Counted from the first letter of the stretch, positions 38,693 to 48,692 are shown. The stretch: DNA of 64,000 nt from Nitratidesulfovibrio sp. (GCF_040373385.1 NZ_JBDXXH010000009.1:1-64000), one strand, 5' to 3'. Numbers and translations: made by a program. The notes: generated from the letters alone by a model not told the origin.

Positions 38693-39777
38693 CACTTGCC
38701 CCCCATGGCGTCCAGAATGGGCGCGAGGAAATCGTCAGAGCCGGGCATTTCGCCCGGCATGTGCCCGTAGAAGGCCGAATCCACGATGCCGCGAATGGAA
38801 AGCCGCACGTCCTCCACCATCTGGCCGCAGTTGTGCTCGATGGTCAGGAAGCGCTTTCCCTGTTCCGCCAGGCCGCGCAGCAGCGGACCGGGGAAGGGGA
38901 ACAGGGTCTGCGGCCGCACCAGGCCCACCTTGTGGCCCTGGGCGCGCAGCTTGCGGATGGCGGACTTGGCGATGCGCCCGATGGACCCGTAGGCCACCAC
39001 GATCAGTTCCGCATCGTCCGTCAGGAAGCTTTCCGCCCTGGCTTCGGCCTGCATGTCGGCGTACTTGGCCTGCAAGTGGCGGTTCTGGCCTGCAAGCGCC
39101 CCGTCCTCGAGGAACAGCGACTTCAGCAGGCGCGGCTTGCGGCCTCTGGCCCCTTCCAGTCGCCAGTCAGCGGCTTCGGTGGCGGGCACGGCGGCGGGCT
39201 TCCACGGGGTGACCGGTTCCTTCATCTGGCCCACGATGGCGTCGCCCAGCACCATGACCGGGTTGCGGTACTTGAAGGCCAGGTCGAAGGCCTCCACCAT
39301 CATGTCGTAGCATTCCTGGCAGGTGGCCGGGGCCAGTACCAGCAGCTTGTAGTCGCCGTGGCCGCCGCCCTTCACCGACTGAAAGTAGTCGCCCTGCGAG
39401 GGGCCGATGTCGCCAAGGCCGGGGCCGCCCCGGTTCATGTTCACGATCACGCCGGGCAGTTCGCTGCCCGCCATGTACGAGATGGCTTCCTGCATCAGCG
39501 AGATGCCGGGGCTGGACGACGAGGTCAGCGCGCGGATGCCTGCGGCGGCGGCGCCCAGTAGCATGTTGGCCGATGCCACCTCGCTTTCCGCCTGCACGAA
39601 TTCGCCGCCCGCGTCGGGCAGGGCGTAGGACATCATTTCCGGAATGTCGTTCTGCGGGGTGATGGGGTAGCCGAAGTAGCAGCGGCAGCCAGCGGCCAGC
39701 GCGCCGTGGGCGATGGCCTCGTTGCCCTTGATGAAGATGCGTTCCGGCGTGCCCGTGTCGGTTGTGTTGTGCGGCAT
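38692..39777 (-). CDS. korA: 2-oxoacid:ferredoxin oxidoreductase alpha subunit
   Basis: 361 residues, the large subunit with the pyrimidine-binding domain. Motifs are GNEAIAHGALAAGCRCYFGYPITPQNDIPE, QAESEVASANMLLGAAAAG, SSSSPGISLMQEAISYMAG and the C-terminal GLVRPQTLFPFPGPLL. It pairs with KorB to bind CoA, TPP and substrate. ATG 39777 has AAGGAG seven bases upstream, located inside the korD 3-prime end. It overlaps korB by one base. In a sulfate reducer the complex likely feeds reduced ferredoxin, or works in reverse for biosynthesis. Confidence 0.93.
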   Translation of the reverse strand: MPHNTTDTGTPERIFIKGNEAIAHGALAAGCRCYFGYPITPQNDIPEMMSYALPDAGGEFVQAESEVASANMLLGAAAAGIRALTSSSSPGISLMQEAISYMAGSELPGVIVNMNRGGPGLGDIGPSQGDYFQSVKGGGHGDYKLLVLAPATCQECYDMMVEAFDLAFKYRNPVMVLGDAIVGQMKEPVTPWKPAAVPATEAADWRLEGARGRKPRLLKSLFLEDGALAGQNRHLQAKYADMQAEARAESFLTDDAELIVVAYGSIGRIAKSAIRKLRAQGHKVGLVRPQTLFPFPGPLLRGLAEQGKRFLTIEHNCGQMVEDVRLSIRGIVDSAFYGHMPGEMPGSDDFLAPILDAMGGK

Positions 39778-39781
39778 GGGG

Positions 39782-40021
39782 CTACTCCTTCCCGGCCTTC
39801 TTGGCCTTGCGCGACTTGATGACGCGGATGGCGACGTCCGGACAGATCAGCGCGCACGAGGCGCAGCCGGTACAGTCCTTCATGGCATCCGCCGGTACCT
39901 CGGCAACCTTGTAGCCCTGCCTGTTGAAGCGCGAGGACTGCACGATGATGCCCTTGGGGCACACCGTGGTGCACAACAGGCACCCCTTGCAGCGCTCGTC
40001 CAGAAATACGACCCGTGACAT
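39782..40021 (-). CDS. korD: 2-oxoacid:ferredoxin oxidoreductase delta (ferredoxin) subunit
   Basis: 79 residues with two [4Fe-4S] motifs, CKGCLLCTTVCPKG and CTGCASCALICPD. It wires electrons from the KorAB core to free ferredoxin. The basic C-terminus (KSRKAKKAGKE) may help docking. ATG 40021 has AAAGGA seven bases upstream. First gene of the four-gene operon, with four bases to korA. Confidence 0.95.
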   Translation of the reverse strand: MSRVVFLDERCKGCLLCTTVCPKGIIVQSSRFNRQGYKVAEVPADAMKDCTGCASCALICPDVAIRVIKSRKAKKAGKE

Positions 40022-40302
40022 GAAACCGTCCTTTGGGATGGAGGTTCGAAAGGCTGGTGGATGTGCCGCGCACCCAGCGCTTGCCGGGTGCCCCCTGCAA
40101 CCGGACCTGCATGCCGGTGGCGGGGGTGTGCGCCGGGTGGCTCGCGCCGTCGTGCACCCAGACGTGCCCGCTGGCCGACAGGGTGCGGCGCCGCCGCGCG
40201 GCGGCTTCTACCTATAGGACAAGTTTCGCCGCTTTTCAAAGCATGGTGCGGTGCCCGGCGATGGGGCCTGCCCCAACCCGTTGGCGTGTCCGCAATCGCC
40301 TG

Positions 40303-41610
40303 TCAGAGCAGCAGCATGGCATCGCCGTACGAGAAGAACCGGTACCCTTGCGCCACGGCTTCTTCGTAGGCGGACAAGACCCTGGTGCGCCCGGCAAAGG
40401 CGGAAACCAGCATCAGCAGCGACGATTCCGGCAGGTGGAAGTTGGTGATGATGTGGTCTGCCACCGTGAACCGGTAACCCGGCTTGATGAAGATGTCCGT
40501 CCACCCGGTGAAGGCGCGCACCTCGCCGCAGGCACGCACCGTGCCCTCCAGGGTGCGGGTGGAGGTGGTGCCCACAGTGACCACCGGCCTGCCTTCCGCC
40601 TTGGCCGCGCGGATGGCGGCGGCGGTGGCCTCGCTCACCTCGATGTATTCGCGGTGCATGGCATGCTGGCGGATGTCCGCGCAGCGCACCGGGCTGAAGG
40701 TGCCGTAGCCCACGTACAGGGTGACCTCGGCCCATTTTCTGTCCGTGGCGGCCAGGCGGGCACGCAACTCGTCGGTAAAATGCAGCCCGGCGGTGGGGGC
40801 TGCCACCGAGCCAAGGCGGCTGTCGTCCGCGTACACGGTCTGGTAGCGGTCGCGGTCTTCCGGGGCGTCCTGGCTGCCTGTGCTTGTCTCGCGCCGGATG
40901 TACGGGGGCAGGGGCAGGTGCCCCTGTTGCAGGAACAGCTGGCGCAGGTTGCCCCGCCAATGCAGGCGCACCGCGCTGCGCCCGAAATCGCCGGGCTGGA
41001 TCACTTCCACCCGCAGGTCCGGGCCAAAGTCCATGCTGTCGCCGGGGCGGATCTTCTTGGAAGCGCGCAGCAGCCCTTCGGCAGGCACACTGTACCAGCC
41101 GTCGCCTGCATCGCGCAGGCCGTCAGTCTTGCGCGCGGCGGCGTCGCTCTTCCCGCCGTCGCCCCCGGCCAGCTCCTCCAGCAGGGGCAGGGGGGTCAGC
41201 AGCAGGAATTCCACCTTGCCGCCGGTGGGCCGCACCCCCAGCAGCCGTGCGGGCAGCACCTTGGAGTTGTTGGCCACCAGCAGGCAGCCTTCCGGCAGAT
41301 GGTCGCACAGGTCCGCGAAGCGGGCGTGGGTCAGCGTGCCCGCGCCACCCTTTCCCTCTGCCCGGCGGTCCAGCACCAGCAGGCGCGAACCGCCGCGTTC
41401 GGGTGCGGGGTGCTGGGCGATCTGGTCCTCCGGTAGGTGGAAGCGGTACGATTCCAGCCGGTCGTCTTCCGGCACGGTGCCTGCCGCGCCGTCTGTACCG
41501 CCGCCGGAGAGGGCAGCGGGTATCCGCCGTTCGGTTTTGTCCGTGACGGATACGCTGGTGGCGTGCTTCTGCTCGTTTCCGGTGTTGCCCATCGTGTCAT
41601 CCATACGCAT
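40303..41610 (-). CDS. queA: S-adenosylmethionine:tRNA ribosyltransferase-isomerase
   Basis: 435 residues, longer than the usual 340-360. It transfers the ribosyl part of SAM to preQ1 in tRNA, giving epoxyqueuosine. Core motifs are SYRFHLPEDQIAQHPAPERGGSRLLVLDR, LLVANNSKVLPARLLG, GGKVEFLLL, PTAGLHFTDEL and the C-terminal SYGDAMLLL. Extra length is an N-terminal extension of about 50 residues and a linker around 120-150. Start chosen at ATG 41610 (GAGGA four bases upstream); ATG 41604 would have better spacing. Divergent from the lipoprotein gene. Confidence 0.94.
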   Translation of the reverse strand: MRMDDTMGNTGNEQKHATSVSVTDKTERRIPAALSGGGTDGAAGTVPEDDRLESYRFHLPEDQIAQHPAPERGGSRLLVLDRRAEGKGGAGTLTHARFADLCDHLPEGCLLVANNSKVLPARLLGVRPTGGKVEFLLLTPLPLLEELAGGDGGKSDAAARKTDGLRDAGDGWYSVPAEGLLRASKKIRPGDSMDFGPDLRVEVIQPGDFGRSAVRLHWRGNLRQLFLQQGHLPLPPYIRRETSTGSQDAPEDRDRYQTVYADDSRLGSVAAPTAGLHFTDELRARLAATDRKWAEVTLYVGYGTFSPVRCADIRQHAMHREYIEVSEATAAAIRAAKAEGRPVVTVGTTSTRTLEGTVRACGEVRAFTGWTDIFIKPGYRFTVADHIITNFHLPESSLLMLVSAFAGRTRVLSAYEEAVAQGYRFFSYGDAMLLL

Positions 41611-41819
41611 ATATTCCTCGCGGGGCTTGCCCGCGTGGTGCATGCCGTTTGCAGTCCGGCACGACATCCGCTAGTGTCGGCGCAGTTTTCGCGGTGGGCG
41701 CTGCCCGCCGCATGGCCCGCCATAGGGCCGTACCGGAACCCCGGTCTGGCACTGCCGACCGGTAGCGGATGCCGCCGAACGGCCATGGCCGTCCGCATCA
41801 TCAAGCACAGGAGAACCCC

Positions 41820-42380
41820 ATGCGCAAGCTCGTCATAGCCGCCGCCCTGTCCGCCACTCTGCTCACCGTGCAGGGCTGCTCCTCCACGTCCATCCCGAAT
41901 CCGTTCGAACCCGCCCCGCCCGCCAACGTGAACGAGGTGTACTTCGGCGAGTTCCGCGACGTGCCCATTCCCAGCGACATGACCGAGCAGACCAAGTACA
42001 CGGCGGTCTCGCAGAATTCCGACGGCTCCAAGACCGGCACCCAAGTGTTCGACGGGCGCATCGACCGGCAGTCGCTGGTCAACGCCATGATCCACAACAT
42101 GACCCGTCAGGGCTGGGCGCTGCGTTCGGTGTTCCGTGGTCAGCGCAGCGTGTTGCTGTTCGAAAAGGGCGACCGCAACGCCATCCTCGGCATCACCGAC
42201 GGGCAGGCATATTCCACCATGGAAGTGTGGGTGGCCCAGCGTCTGCCCGAAGGGGCTGGCGTTTCCGCTGGCGGCAACACCGCGTCGGAAGGCACGTACC
42301 CCACCGGCACCTTCTCCGTGGCGCCCAACGCGCCGGTGCCCGCTGGCGGCGGCGTCAAGGAACAGGGGCTTTCGCAGTAG
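41820..42380 (+). CDS. Lipoprotein of unknown function
   Basis: 186 residues. The N-terminal MRKLVIAAALSATLLTVQGC is a clear lipoprotein signal with lipobox cysteine at position 20. The mature part has FGEFRDVPIPSDM, a beta-rich core with NAMIHNMTRQGWALRSVFRGQRSVLLFEKG and WVAQRL, and a Gly/Pro-rich tail. The GW-x-L-x-S segment resembles small envelope domains of unknown role. Probably envelope-located. CAGGAG stands seven bases before ATG 41820. No operon partner overlaps; coaBC follows after 165 bases. Confidence 0.8.
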   Translation: MRKLVIAAALSATLLTVQGCSSTSIPNPFEPAPPANVNEVYFGEFRDVPIPSDMTEQTKYTAVSQNSDGSKTGTQVFDGRIDRQSLVNAMIHNMTRQGWALRSVFRGQRSVLLFEKGDRNAILGITDGQAYSTMEVWVAQRLPEGAGVSAGGNTASEGTYPTGTFSVAPNAPVPAGGGVKEQGLSQ

Positions 42381-42545
42381 TCTGTCCGGCGGCGGCTGTC
42401 CAGTGCACTGGCGTGCCGCTGCCGACCAGTGCGCCGGCGTGTTGGCGCAGGCAGCACTGTCGCACCATCCGTGGCGCGGGTGTTCCGGCAGCCTGCATGT
42501 AATCTGATACGCCCGGCCGCACGCGGCAACGAGCCCAGAGGGAAC

Positions 42546-43808
42546 ATGGACGCGCATCTCGCCTTTACCCGCTTTACCGGTCGCAGGCTCCACCTTGGGG
42601 TCTGCGGCTCCATTGCGGCCTACAAGGCGCCCGATTTCGTACGCATGTGGCTCGACGCGGGAATGGACGTGGGCGTCACCCTTACCGATGCCGCCCGGCG
42701 GTTCATTGCACCGTTGACCTTCGCCGCGCTGGGCGCATCGCCGGTCTTTTCCACCATGTTTGCCGGAGGGGCTGCCCCCGGGGACGGTGCGGCGGGCTCC
42801 TCGGCCCCGTCACCTGACGACGACGTGTTCGGGCACCTCATGCCCGGCCAGTCTGCGCACGCCTTCGTCATTGCCCCTGCCAGCGCATCCACCATGGCCC
42901 GGCTTGCCCACGGCCTTGCGGACGACATGCTCTCGGCGCAGGCGTTGGCCTTTCCCGGCCCGCTGGTCATTGCCCCGGCCATGAACCCCAAGATGTGGTC
43001 CAGCGCCGCCACGCAGGACAACGTGGCCACCCTGCGCCGCAGGGGCCACGTGGTGGTGGAGCCCGGCTGCGGGCGCACCGCGTGCATGGAGGAAGGGCAG
43101 GGCAGGCTGGCCGACCCGCGCGATGTCTATCTGCACGGCCTGCGTGCGGCCTGCCCGAAGGACATGCAGGGCAGACGCGTGCTGGTCACCCTTGGCCCCA
43201 CGCGTGAACAGTGGGACGGCGTGCGCTACTGGACCAACCCTTCCAGCGGCGTCATGGGTGCCTCCGTGGCAGTGGCCCTGTGGCTGCGCGGGGCAGAGGT
43301 GCAGGCCGTGTGCGGCCCCGGCACGCCGTGGCTGCCCATGGGCATCATCCGGCATGACGTGACCGGCGCGCGCCAGATGTTCGACGCCGCCGATGCGCTG
43401 TGGGATGGCATGGACGCGGGCGTGTTCACCGCTGCCGTTGCAGATTTCAGCCCCGTGCCGCTGGGTGCGGAAAAATTCAAGAAGGCCGACGCGCAGGACG
43501 GCTTCAGCGTGGCCTTCACCCCCAACCCGGACATTCTGGCCACCCTTGGCCGCCGCAAGCGGAATGGGCAGACGGTGGTGGGCTTTGCCGCCGAAACGTC
43601 CGGCCTTGCGGAAAGCATGGCCCGCAAGCTGACGGCCAAGAATGCGGACATGATCGTGGGCAATCTGGTGGGCGGCGCGGATGCCGGGTTCGGCACCGCA
43701 ACCAACCGCGTCACCGTGCTGGCGCAAGGCGCGCAGCCGGAGGAATGGCCGGTGCTGCCCAAGCCCGACGTGGCATGGAGGATCGTGGATTGGCTCGCCC
43801 GCCGTTAG
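42546..43808 (+). CDS. coaBC: Bifunctional phosphopantothenoylcysteine decarboxylase / phosphopantothenate-cysteine ligase
   Basis: 420 residues. Two steps of coenzyme A synthesis in one chain. The N-terminal CoaC flavoprotein part has GVCGSIAAYKAPDFVR, the HFCD-like catalytic region, APAMNPKMW, and the substrate-clamp cysteine in RTACMEEGQGRL. The C-terminal CoaB part starts RVLVTLGPTREQWDGVRYWTNPSSG and includes VGFAAETSG and KNADMIVGNLV. A low-complexity insertion (GGAAPGDGAAGSSAPSPDD) lies near residues 75-95. AGAGGG precedes ATG 42546. The next gene starts inside its 3-prime end. Confidence 0.95.
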   Translation: MDAHLAFTRFTGRRLHLGVCGSIAAYKAPDFVRMWLDAGMDVGVTLTDAARRFIAPLTFAALGASPVFSTMFAGGAAPGDGAAGSSAPSPDDDVFGHLMPGQSAHAFVIAPASASTMARLAHGLADDMLSAQALAFPGPLVIAPAMNPKMWSSAATQDNVATLRRRGHVVVEPGCGRTACMEEGQGRLADPRDVYLHGLRAACPKDMQGRRVLVTLGPTREQWDGVRYWTNPSSGVMGASVAVALWLRGAEVQAVCGPGTPWLPMGIIRHDVTGARQMFDAADALWDGMDAGVFTAAVADFSPVPLGAEKFKKADAQDGFSVAFTPNPDILATLGRRKRNGQTVVGFAAETSGLAESMARKLTAKNADMIVGNLVGGADAGFGTATNRVTVLAQGAQPEEWPVLPKPDVAWRIVDWLARR

Positions 43809-44872
43809 GCCTGCTGGAAACCCTGCGCCCGTGGCACGGCGCGGGCCTGCTGCACGTGCTGCTGCCCGAAGGGCAGGGCGCGGCATCTGGCGATGCGCCC
43901 GTGGCGGATGGAGCCGGTTACGTTGCGCAAAGCGCCCACGGCAGTGGGCCCGGCACCGAAGCCCCGGACATGCGCGCGTTTCCCGCTGCCTGCGATGCTC
44001 CCCGGTCCATGCAGGGTGAGCAGGCCTCTTCTCGTTCTGCTGCGTATGCAACCAGCGGCAACGGCGGTGATCCTTCCTTCGATCCGGACGCCTACGATAT
44101 TCCTCCTGACCCCATGGGCGCCACCTACCCGCAGGATGATGCGTCCATGGGGCATGGCGTGCATTCCGCCCCCAGTGGCACTTCGGGCTACGGAGCCGGA
44201 CGCGCGCAGGAGTTCCGCCAGCCGCCCCCGCGCCCCTCGCAACCCGCGCCCCCTGTGCAACCACCGAGACAGGGCGCGTATTCCGCACCCGCCGCAGACC
44301 TTGCGCAAACCCTGCCGCCCGTGGGCAGCGGCCTTGCCGCCAGTCCCCTGCCCCCGGAACAGTGGCCCGATCCGTGGCGCGTACTGCTCGGCAAGACGCC
44401 GCACCCCGCCCCCGTGTTGTGGACCTACTGGGCGCTGGGGCTTGATCTTTCCGGCTGTGCCGATGCTGCCCGGCGCGATACCCTGCGCCGCATTCTGGGG
44501 GCGTTGCAGCAGCCCAGGGGCAGCAATGCCTTCTGGCCCATTGCCATGCCCGAATCAGGCGCTGAAGCAGCGTCTTCTTCAGTTGGCGACGCCGCCGACG
44601 GTACCGCCCCAGCGGCCACGGAGCCCGTGTGCGATGCCGGATTGTTTCTGGCCGGGCTGGAGCGCATTGCACCCCGCCTGGTGGTGGTGATGGGTTCCAA
44701 GGCCCTGCGCGCCTTTGCGCCCGATCTGCGTGCTCGTCCATACCAGCAGATTCCGTGGCGGGGCAGGTTGCTCATCGTGCTGCCCGACATGGACAACCTG
44801 ATTGCCGCACCTGCCACGGTGGAGGCGGTCATCGCCTATCTGCGCACGGCGCTGAAGCCCGCCGCGTTGTAG
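43790..44872 (+). CDS. Hypothetical protein coupled to coaBC
   Basis: 360 residues, no family recognised. GGAGG (43777-43781) sits eight bases before a TTG at 43790, overlapping the coaBC end by 19 bases; an in-frame ATG at 43775 is an alternative. An N-terminal domain ([19 protein letters not shown]) is followed by a long Pro/Gly/Ser-rich linker (about 35-185). A compact C-terminal domain follows with [27 protein letters not shown], then [31 protein letters not shown] and [15 protein letters not shown]. The GSKA/LP pattern faintly recalls uracil-DNA-glycosylase-fold proteins, but I would not assign it. Confidence 0.65.
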   Translation: MARPPLGLLETLRPWHGAGLLHVLLPEGQGAASGDAPVADGAGYVAQSAHGSGPGTEAPDMRAFPAACDAPRSMQGEQASSRSAAYATSGNGGDPSFDPDAYDIPPDPMGATYPQDDASMGHGVHSAPSGTSGYGAGRAQEFRQPPPRPSQPAPPVQPPRQGAYSAPAADLAQTLPPVGSGLAASPLPPEQWPDPWRVLLGKTPHPAPVLWTYWALGLDLSGCADAARRDTLRRILGALQQPRGSNAFWPIAMPESGAEAASSSVGDAADGTAPAATEPVCDAGLFLAGLERIAPRLVVVMGSKALRAFAPDLRARPYQQIPWRGRLLIVLPDMDNLIAAPATVEAVIAYLRTALKPAAL

Positions 44873-45152
44873 CATTCCTTTTTTTCGCCCCTTCGTCTCG
44901 CCTGTCCCTCCGCGCGGTTGCTCCCCGCCAGTCTCTCCTTGCCAGCGCAGGGCGCGCCGCATCCTGCCCCACGTTTGCGGTGTGATTCGCGCCGCTCGTT
45001 TTTTCTTCCTCTTGCTTTTCCCGCTGCCGTATTCGCGCAAACTCGTGGCGCTCGGGCTGTCCCATGGTTATGATGGTCGTAGGTCCTTTTGCGCGCGAGC
45101 CCCCCGGATTTCCGGATCAATGCCGTCCGCACAGGCCGTGCCGGAGGTTGCC

Positions 45153-45902
45153 ATGTTCGAACTGACCACCCTGCTTACCCCTTTCGCCGCCTTGGCCGTA
45201 CTGGTGCTGGTGGCGTCGCTCAAGGTGCTCAACGAGTACGAGAGGGCCGTCCTGTTCCGCCTGGGGCGGCTCATCCGGCCCAAGGGGCCGGGCCTGATCA
45301 TCGTCATACCCATCATCGACCGCATGGTGCGGGTAGGCATGCGGGTGCTGACCATGGATGTGCCCAATCAGGACGTCATTACCCGCGACAACGTGTCCAT
45401 TCAGGTCAACGCCGTTGTCTACTTTCGTGTTGTCGACCCGGTGAAGGCCATCAACGAGGTGGAGGATTACCTGTACGCCACCTCGCAGCTTGCCCAGACC
45501 ACCCTGCGCAGCGTGTGCGGTGGTGTGGAACTGGACGACCTGCTGGCCCACCGTGACAAGGTCAACCAGGACATCAAGGCGCTGCTGGATACCCAGACCG
45601 AGGAATGGGGCATTGCCGTGCAGTCGGTGGAACTGAAGCACATCGACCTGCCCCAGGAAATGCAGCGCGCCATGGCCAAGCAGGCAGAGGCGGAACGCGA
45701 ACGCCGGGCCAAGGTCATCAGCGCCGAGGGCGAATTCCAGGCGGCGGACAAGCTGGCCCAGGCTGCGGCCATCATCGCGACGCACCCGCAGGCCTTGCAG
45801 CTTCGCTATCTGCAAACCATCCGCGAGATGGCGGCGGAAAGCTCCTCCACGGTGCTACCCATTCCGCTGGACCTGCTGCGCGGGCTGTTGCCCAGGGAGT
45901 AG
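45153..45902 (+). CDS. SPFH/Band 7 protein, slipin (stomatin-like)
   Basis: 249 residues. One N-terminal hairpin-like membrane segment ([17 protein letters not shown]) anchors it. Then comes the Band 7 domain: [62 protein letters not shown] and [25 protein letters not shown] coiled coil ([25 protein letters not shown]) precedes the C-terminal [16 protein letters not shown]. Slipins oligomerise in membranes and usually travel with an NfeD protease gene, which is absent here. GGAGG six bases before ATG 45153. Gene-poor flanks suggest it is monocistronic. Confidence 0.93.
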   Translation: MFELTTLLTPFAALAVLVLVASLKVLNEYERAVLFRLGRLIRPKGPGLIIVIPIIDRMVRVGMRVLTMDVPNQDVITRDNVSIQVNAVVYFRVVDPVKAINEVEDYLYATSQLAQTTLRSVCGGVELDDLLAHRDKVNQDIKALLDTQTEEWGIAVQSVELKHIDLPQEMQRAMAKQAEAERERRAKVISAEGEFQAADKLAQAAAIIATHPQALQLRYLQTIREMAAESSSTVLPIPLDLLRGLLPRE

Positions 45903-46254
45903 CCATTCCTGCCTTGGGGGTGCGTTGATTCCGGTACGGGGCAGGGCGGCAGGCCGGGGCGGGATGCGTCCAGCAAGCATCCGGCGACCGTCCGGCGACC
46001 GTCCCGGATCTTTCCCGCATCTGTCCCGGATTTCTCTGTCGCCTGTCCCGGTCTCCTCCGTGGCAGTGCAGGGCGGTCATGTATAGTGGCGCCGTGCCTA
46101 CCCATGGGACTGGCCGTCTTCCCCTTGTGACCGTCTTCCGCTACTCTCCCCCCGTTGTCACGCCGCCGCCGCTGATACTCGCGGTGTTTGCGGTCCCCCC
46201 GTGCCGGGCGCAGCGCAGTGCATGCCCCAGCAACAGCCATCACAGGACGCCAGC
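45903..46254. other. Gene-free interval between the slipin and epimerase genes
   Basis: Contains a short direct repeat CCGGCGACCGT (two copies near 45980-46002) and related CCCGGATCT/CCCGCATCT units to about 46035. No terminator or RNA is recognised. An in-frame ATG at 46222 could extend the epimerase slightly. Confidence 0.4.
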
Positions 46255-47262
46255 ATGCATATTCTCGTCACCGGTGCCGCCGGGTTCATCGGCTATCATC
46301 TTTCGCGCCGCTTTCTGGAGGCAGGGCACACCGTGGTGGGCCTGGACTGCCTCAACGACTACTACGACGTGCAGCTGAAGAAGGACCGTCTGAAGCAGCT
46401 TGAACCCTGTTCCGGTTTTACCTTCGCCCCGCTGGACATGGCCGACGATGCAGGCATGGATGCCTTGTTCGCGGCGCAGAAGTTCACCCATGTGGTCAAC
46501 CTGGCCGCGCAGGCCGGGGTGCGCTATTCGCTCCAGAATCCCCGCTCGTACGTGCAGTCCAACCTGGTGGGCTTCGGCAACATTCTGGAAGGATGCCGCC
46601 ACAACGGCGTGCAGCACCTGGTCTACGCCTCTTCCAGCTCCGTCTATGGGCTGAACACGGCCATGCCTTTCAGCGTGCATCACAATGTGGACCACCCCAT
46701 CAGCCTGTACGCTGCCTCCAAGAAGGCCAACGAGCTGATGGCCCACACGTACAGCCACCTGTACCGCCTGCCCACCACCGGCTTGCGCTTCTTTACCGTG
46801 TACGGCCCGTGGGGCAGGCCGGACATGGCCCTGTACCTGTTCACCAAGGCCATTCTGGAAGGCAGGCCCATCAATGTGTTCAACGAGGGGCGCATGCGCC
46901 GCGACTTCACCTACATCGACGACATCGTGGAAGGGGTTGTCCGCGTGACGGAGCGCACCCCGCAGCCCAACCCCGAATGGCGGGGCGATGCGCCGGACCC
47001 TTCCACCAGCCCGGCCCCGTACCGCATCTACAACATCGGCAACAACAATGCCGTCGAGCTTGGGCGGTTCATAGAGATTCTGGAAGATTGCCTGGGCCGC
47101 AAGGCGGTGCGCAACCTGATGCCCATGCAGCCTGGCGACGTGGAGGCCACGTACGCCGATGTGGACGACCTTATCCGCGATACCGGGTTCAAACCGCATA
47201 CCCCGCTGGAGCAGGGCATAGAAGCCTTCGTGCGCTGGTTCCGCGACTACTACAAGATGTGA
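46255..47262 (+). CDS. NAD-dependent nucleotide-sugar epimerase (UDP-glucuronate 4-epimerase-like)
   Basis: 335 residues, extended SDR. It begins HILVTGAAGFIGYHLSRRFLEAGH (GxxGxxG NAD site), with GLDCLNDYYDVQLKKDRL, HLAAQAGVRYSL-type segment and catalytic YAASKKANE preceded by ASSSSVYG. FTVYGPWGRPDMALYLFTKAILEGRPINVFNEGRMRRDFTYIDDIVEGV is very typical of UDP-glucuronate 4-epimerases, which make UDP-galacturonate for surface glycans. ATG 46255 has AGGA eight bases upstream. Not part of a visible glycan cluster. Confidence 0.92.
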   Translation: MHILVTGAAGFIGYHLSRRFLEAGHTVVGLDCLNDYYDVQLKKDRLKQLEPCSGFTFAPLDMADDAGMDALFAAQKFTHVVNLAAQAGVRYSLQNPRSYVQSNLVGFGNILEGCRHNGVQHLVYASSSSVYGLNTAMPFSVHHNVDHPISLYAASKKANELMAHTYSHLYRLPTTGLRFFTVYGPWGRPDMALYLFTKAILEGRPINVFNEGRMRRDFTYIDDIVEGVVRVTERTPQPNPEWRGDAPDPSTSPAPYRIYNIGNNNAVELGRFIEILEDCLGRKAVRNLMPMQPGDVEATYADVDDLIRDTGFKPHTPLEQGIEAFVRWFRDYYKM

Positions 47263-47378
47263 CGCGGGCGCGTAGCGCCCGCCGAAGCCTTTCGGCTGCC
47301 GCTGCTGCTGTTTTCCCTTTCTGCAAGCCGCATTGCCGTGAATGAGAAACGGGCATCGTCCGCAAGGATGGTGCCCGT

Positions 47379-47394
47379 TGTTTCATGTGAAACC
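47379..47394. other. parS-like ParB-binding site 2
   Basis: TGTTTCATGTGAAACC, 14 of 16 with the consensus TGTTTCACGTGAAACA. About 500 bases upstream of parA. Confidence 0.7.
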
Positions 47395-47841
47395 TCGCAA
47401 CTGCCTGAAAAAGAAGCCTGTCGATGTAAATATACTCTGGTGGTGTGTTTGTTTCCGCAATGCCATCCCGAGCAAAGTTCCCGTTGTTCTGGGGCCACGC
47501 CAGTCGTCTCGAAACGGGGTCTCGCCGGGGGCAGGTTTCCCCTGCGCTGCACATGGCAGGTTGTTGCCGGGGCCTGCACCACCTTTTCGTTGGCGAAGTC
47601 ATTTTCTCGGGCGCCGTCCTCTGCGGACCCGGTACGTTTCCGGGCATGGGTGCGCACGTTTCGTAGTGCCCTGAAATAGCACACACTGTTTGTGCAAGTG
47701 CCGATGCCCGAAAGTGTTGTCCCTCGTGGCAAGCTCCGTTTTGCGTGTTGACAGGGTGTCGTGCCTCAACTAGCTATAGCCCTGTGCTTGGCGAGCCCGG
47801 CGGTCTCATTTTCCGCCGTTTTTCCCCCTCCGGCGCGCGCA

Positions 47842-47857
47842 CGTTTCATGTGAAACA
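47842..47857. other. parS-like ParB-binding site 3
   Basis: CGTTTCATGTGAAACA, 14 of 16 with consensus, ending 37 bases before the parA start. Its place in the parA leader suggests ParB could also regulate the locus. Confidence 0.75.
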
Positions 47858-47893
47858 TGAATTTTGCCTCTTACCCCAACAGGATAGGCAGCC

Positions 47894-48682
47894 GTGGCAC
47901 GAATCATCGCAGTCGCCAACCAGAAGGGCGGCGTTGGCAAGACCACCTCTTCGCTCAACCTTGCCGCATCTCTCGCCATCATGGAAAAAAAGGTGCTGCT
48001 GGTCGATTGCGACCCGCAGGCCAACTCCACCAGCGGCCTCGGCATCGACCAGGAGGAAGTGCGCCACAACCTGTATTCGGTGTTCTTCCAGCCCGATGAA
48101 GTGGTAGAGGCCATTTACCCCACCCAGACGCCGTACCTGTCCATCCTGCCTTCCACCACCGACCTCGTGGCGCTGGAGCTGGAACTGGTGGACAAGATGG
48201 CACGTGAATACTACCTGGCCGACCTGCTGAAGCCGCTGGATGCCCGGTTCGACTACATCATCCTCGACTGCCCGCCGTCGCTGGGGCTGATCACTCTGAA
48301 CGCCCTGTGCGCCGCGCGCGAGCTGCTGATCCCTCTCCAGTGCGAGTTCTTCGCGCTGGAAGGCATCGTCAAGCTGCTGCAAACGTACGAGCAGGTGAAG
48401 AAGCGGCTGAACCCCGGCCTGTCGCTGCTGGGGGTCGTGCTGACCATGTACGATGTGCGCAACAAGCTGTCCCGCCAGGTGAAGAACGAGGTGCGCAAGT
48501 GCTTCCCCGACCACCTGTTCGAAACGGTCATTCCGCGCAACGTGCGCCTGTCAGAGGCGCCCAGCCACGGCAAATCCATCATCCACTACGACATCAAGTC
48601 GAAGGGGGCGGAATCGTACCTGGCTTTGGCCAAGGAAGTGGTGCTGCGCAGGCCGCAGCGCCGCGAAGGGCAGGGCGGGTAG
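47894..48682 (+). CDS. parA: Chromosome-partitioning ATPase ParA (Soj)
   Basis: 262 residues, small chromosomal-type ParA without an N-terminal HTH. The deviant Walker A is NQKGGVGKTTSSLN with its signature lysine. DCDPQANSTSGLG and YIILDCPPSLGLITLNAL follow (Walker A-prime and B). It binds DNA non-specifically when ATP-bound and pulls ParB-parS complexes apart. Start is GTG at 47894 with AGGATAGG upstream. A terminator-like hairpin follows the stop. parB is 0.5 kb downstream on the same strand with an opposite small gene between. Confidence 0.96.
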   Translation: MARIIAVANQKGGVGKTTSSLNLAASLAIMEKKVLLVDCDPQANSTSGLGIDQEEVRHNLYSVFFQPDEVVEAIYPTQTPYLSILPSTTDLVALELELVDKMAREYYLADLLKPLDARFDYIILDCPPSLGLITLNALCAARELLIPLQCEFFALEGIVKLLQTYEQVKKRLNPGLSLLGVVLTMYDVRNKLSRQVKNEVRKCFPDHLFETVIPRNVRLSEAPSHGKSIIHYDIKSKGAESYLALAKEVVLRRPQRREGQGG

Positions 48683-48692
48683 TTTTGAAAGG

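Larger units (their letters stand above)
47263..47893. other. Gene-free interval upstream of parA with two parS-like sites
   Basis: 631 bases with parS-like 16-mers at 47379-47394 and 47842-47857. Open frames on either strand are short and without similarity. Promoter for parA is expected between 47720 and 47880 but no strong -35/-10 pair is obvious. Confidence 0.5.
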
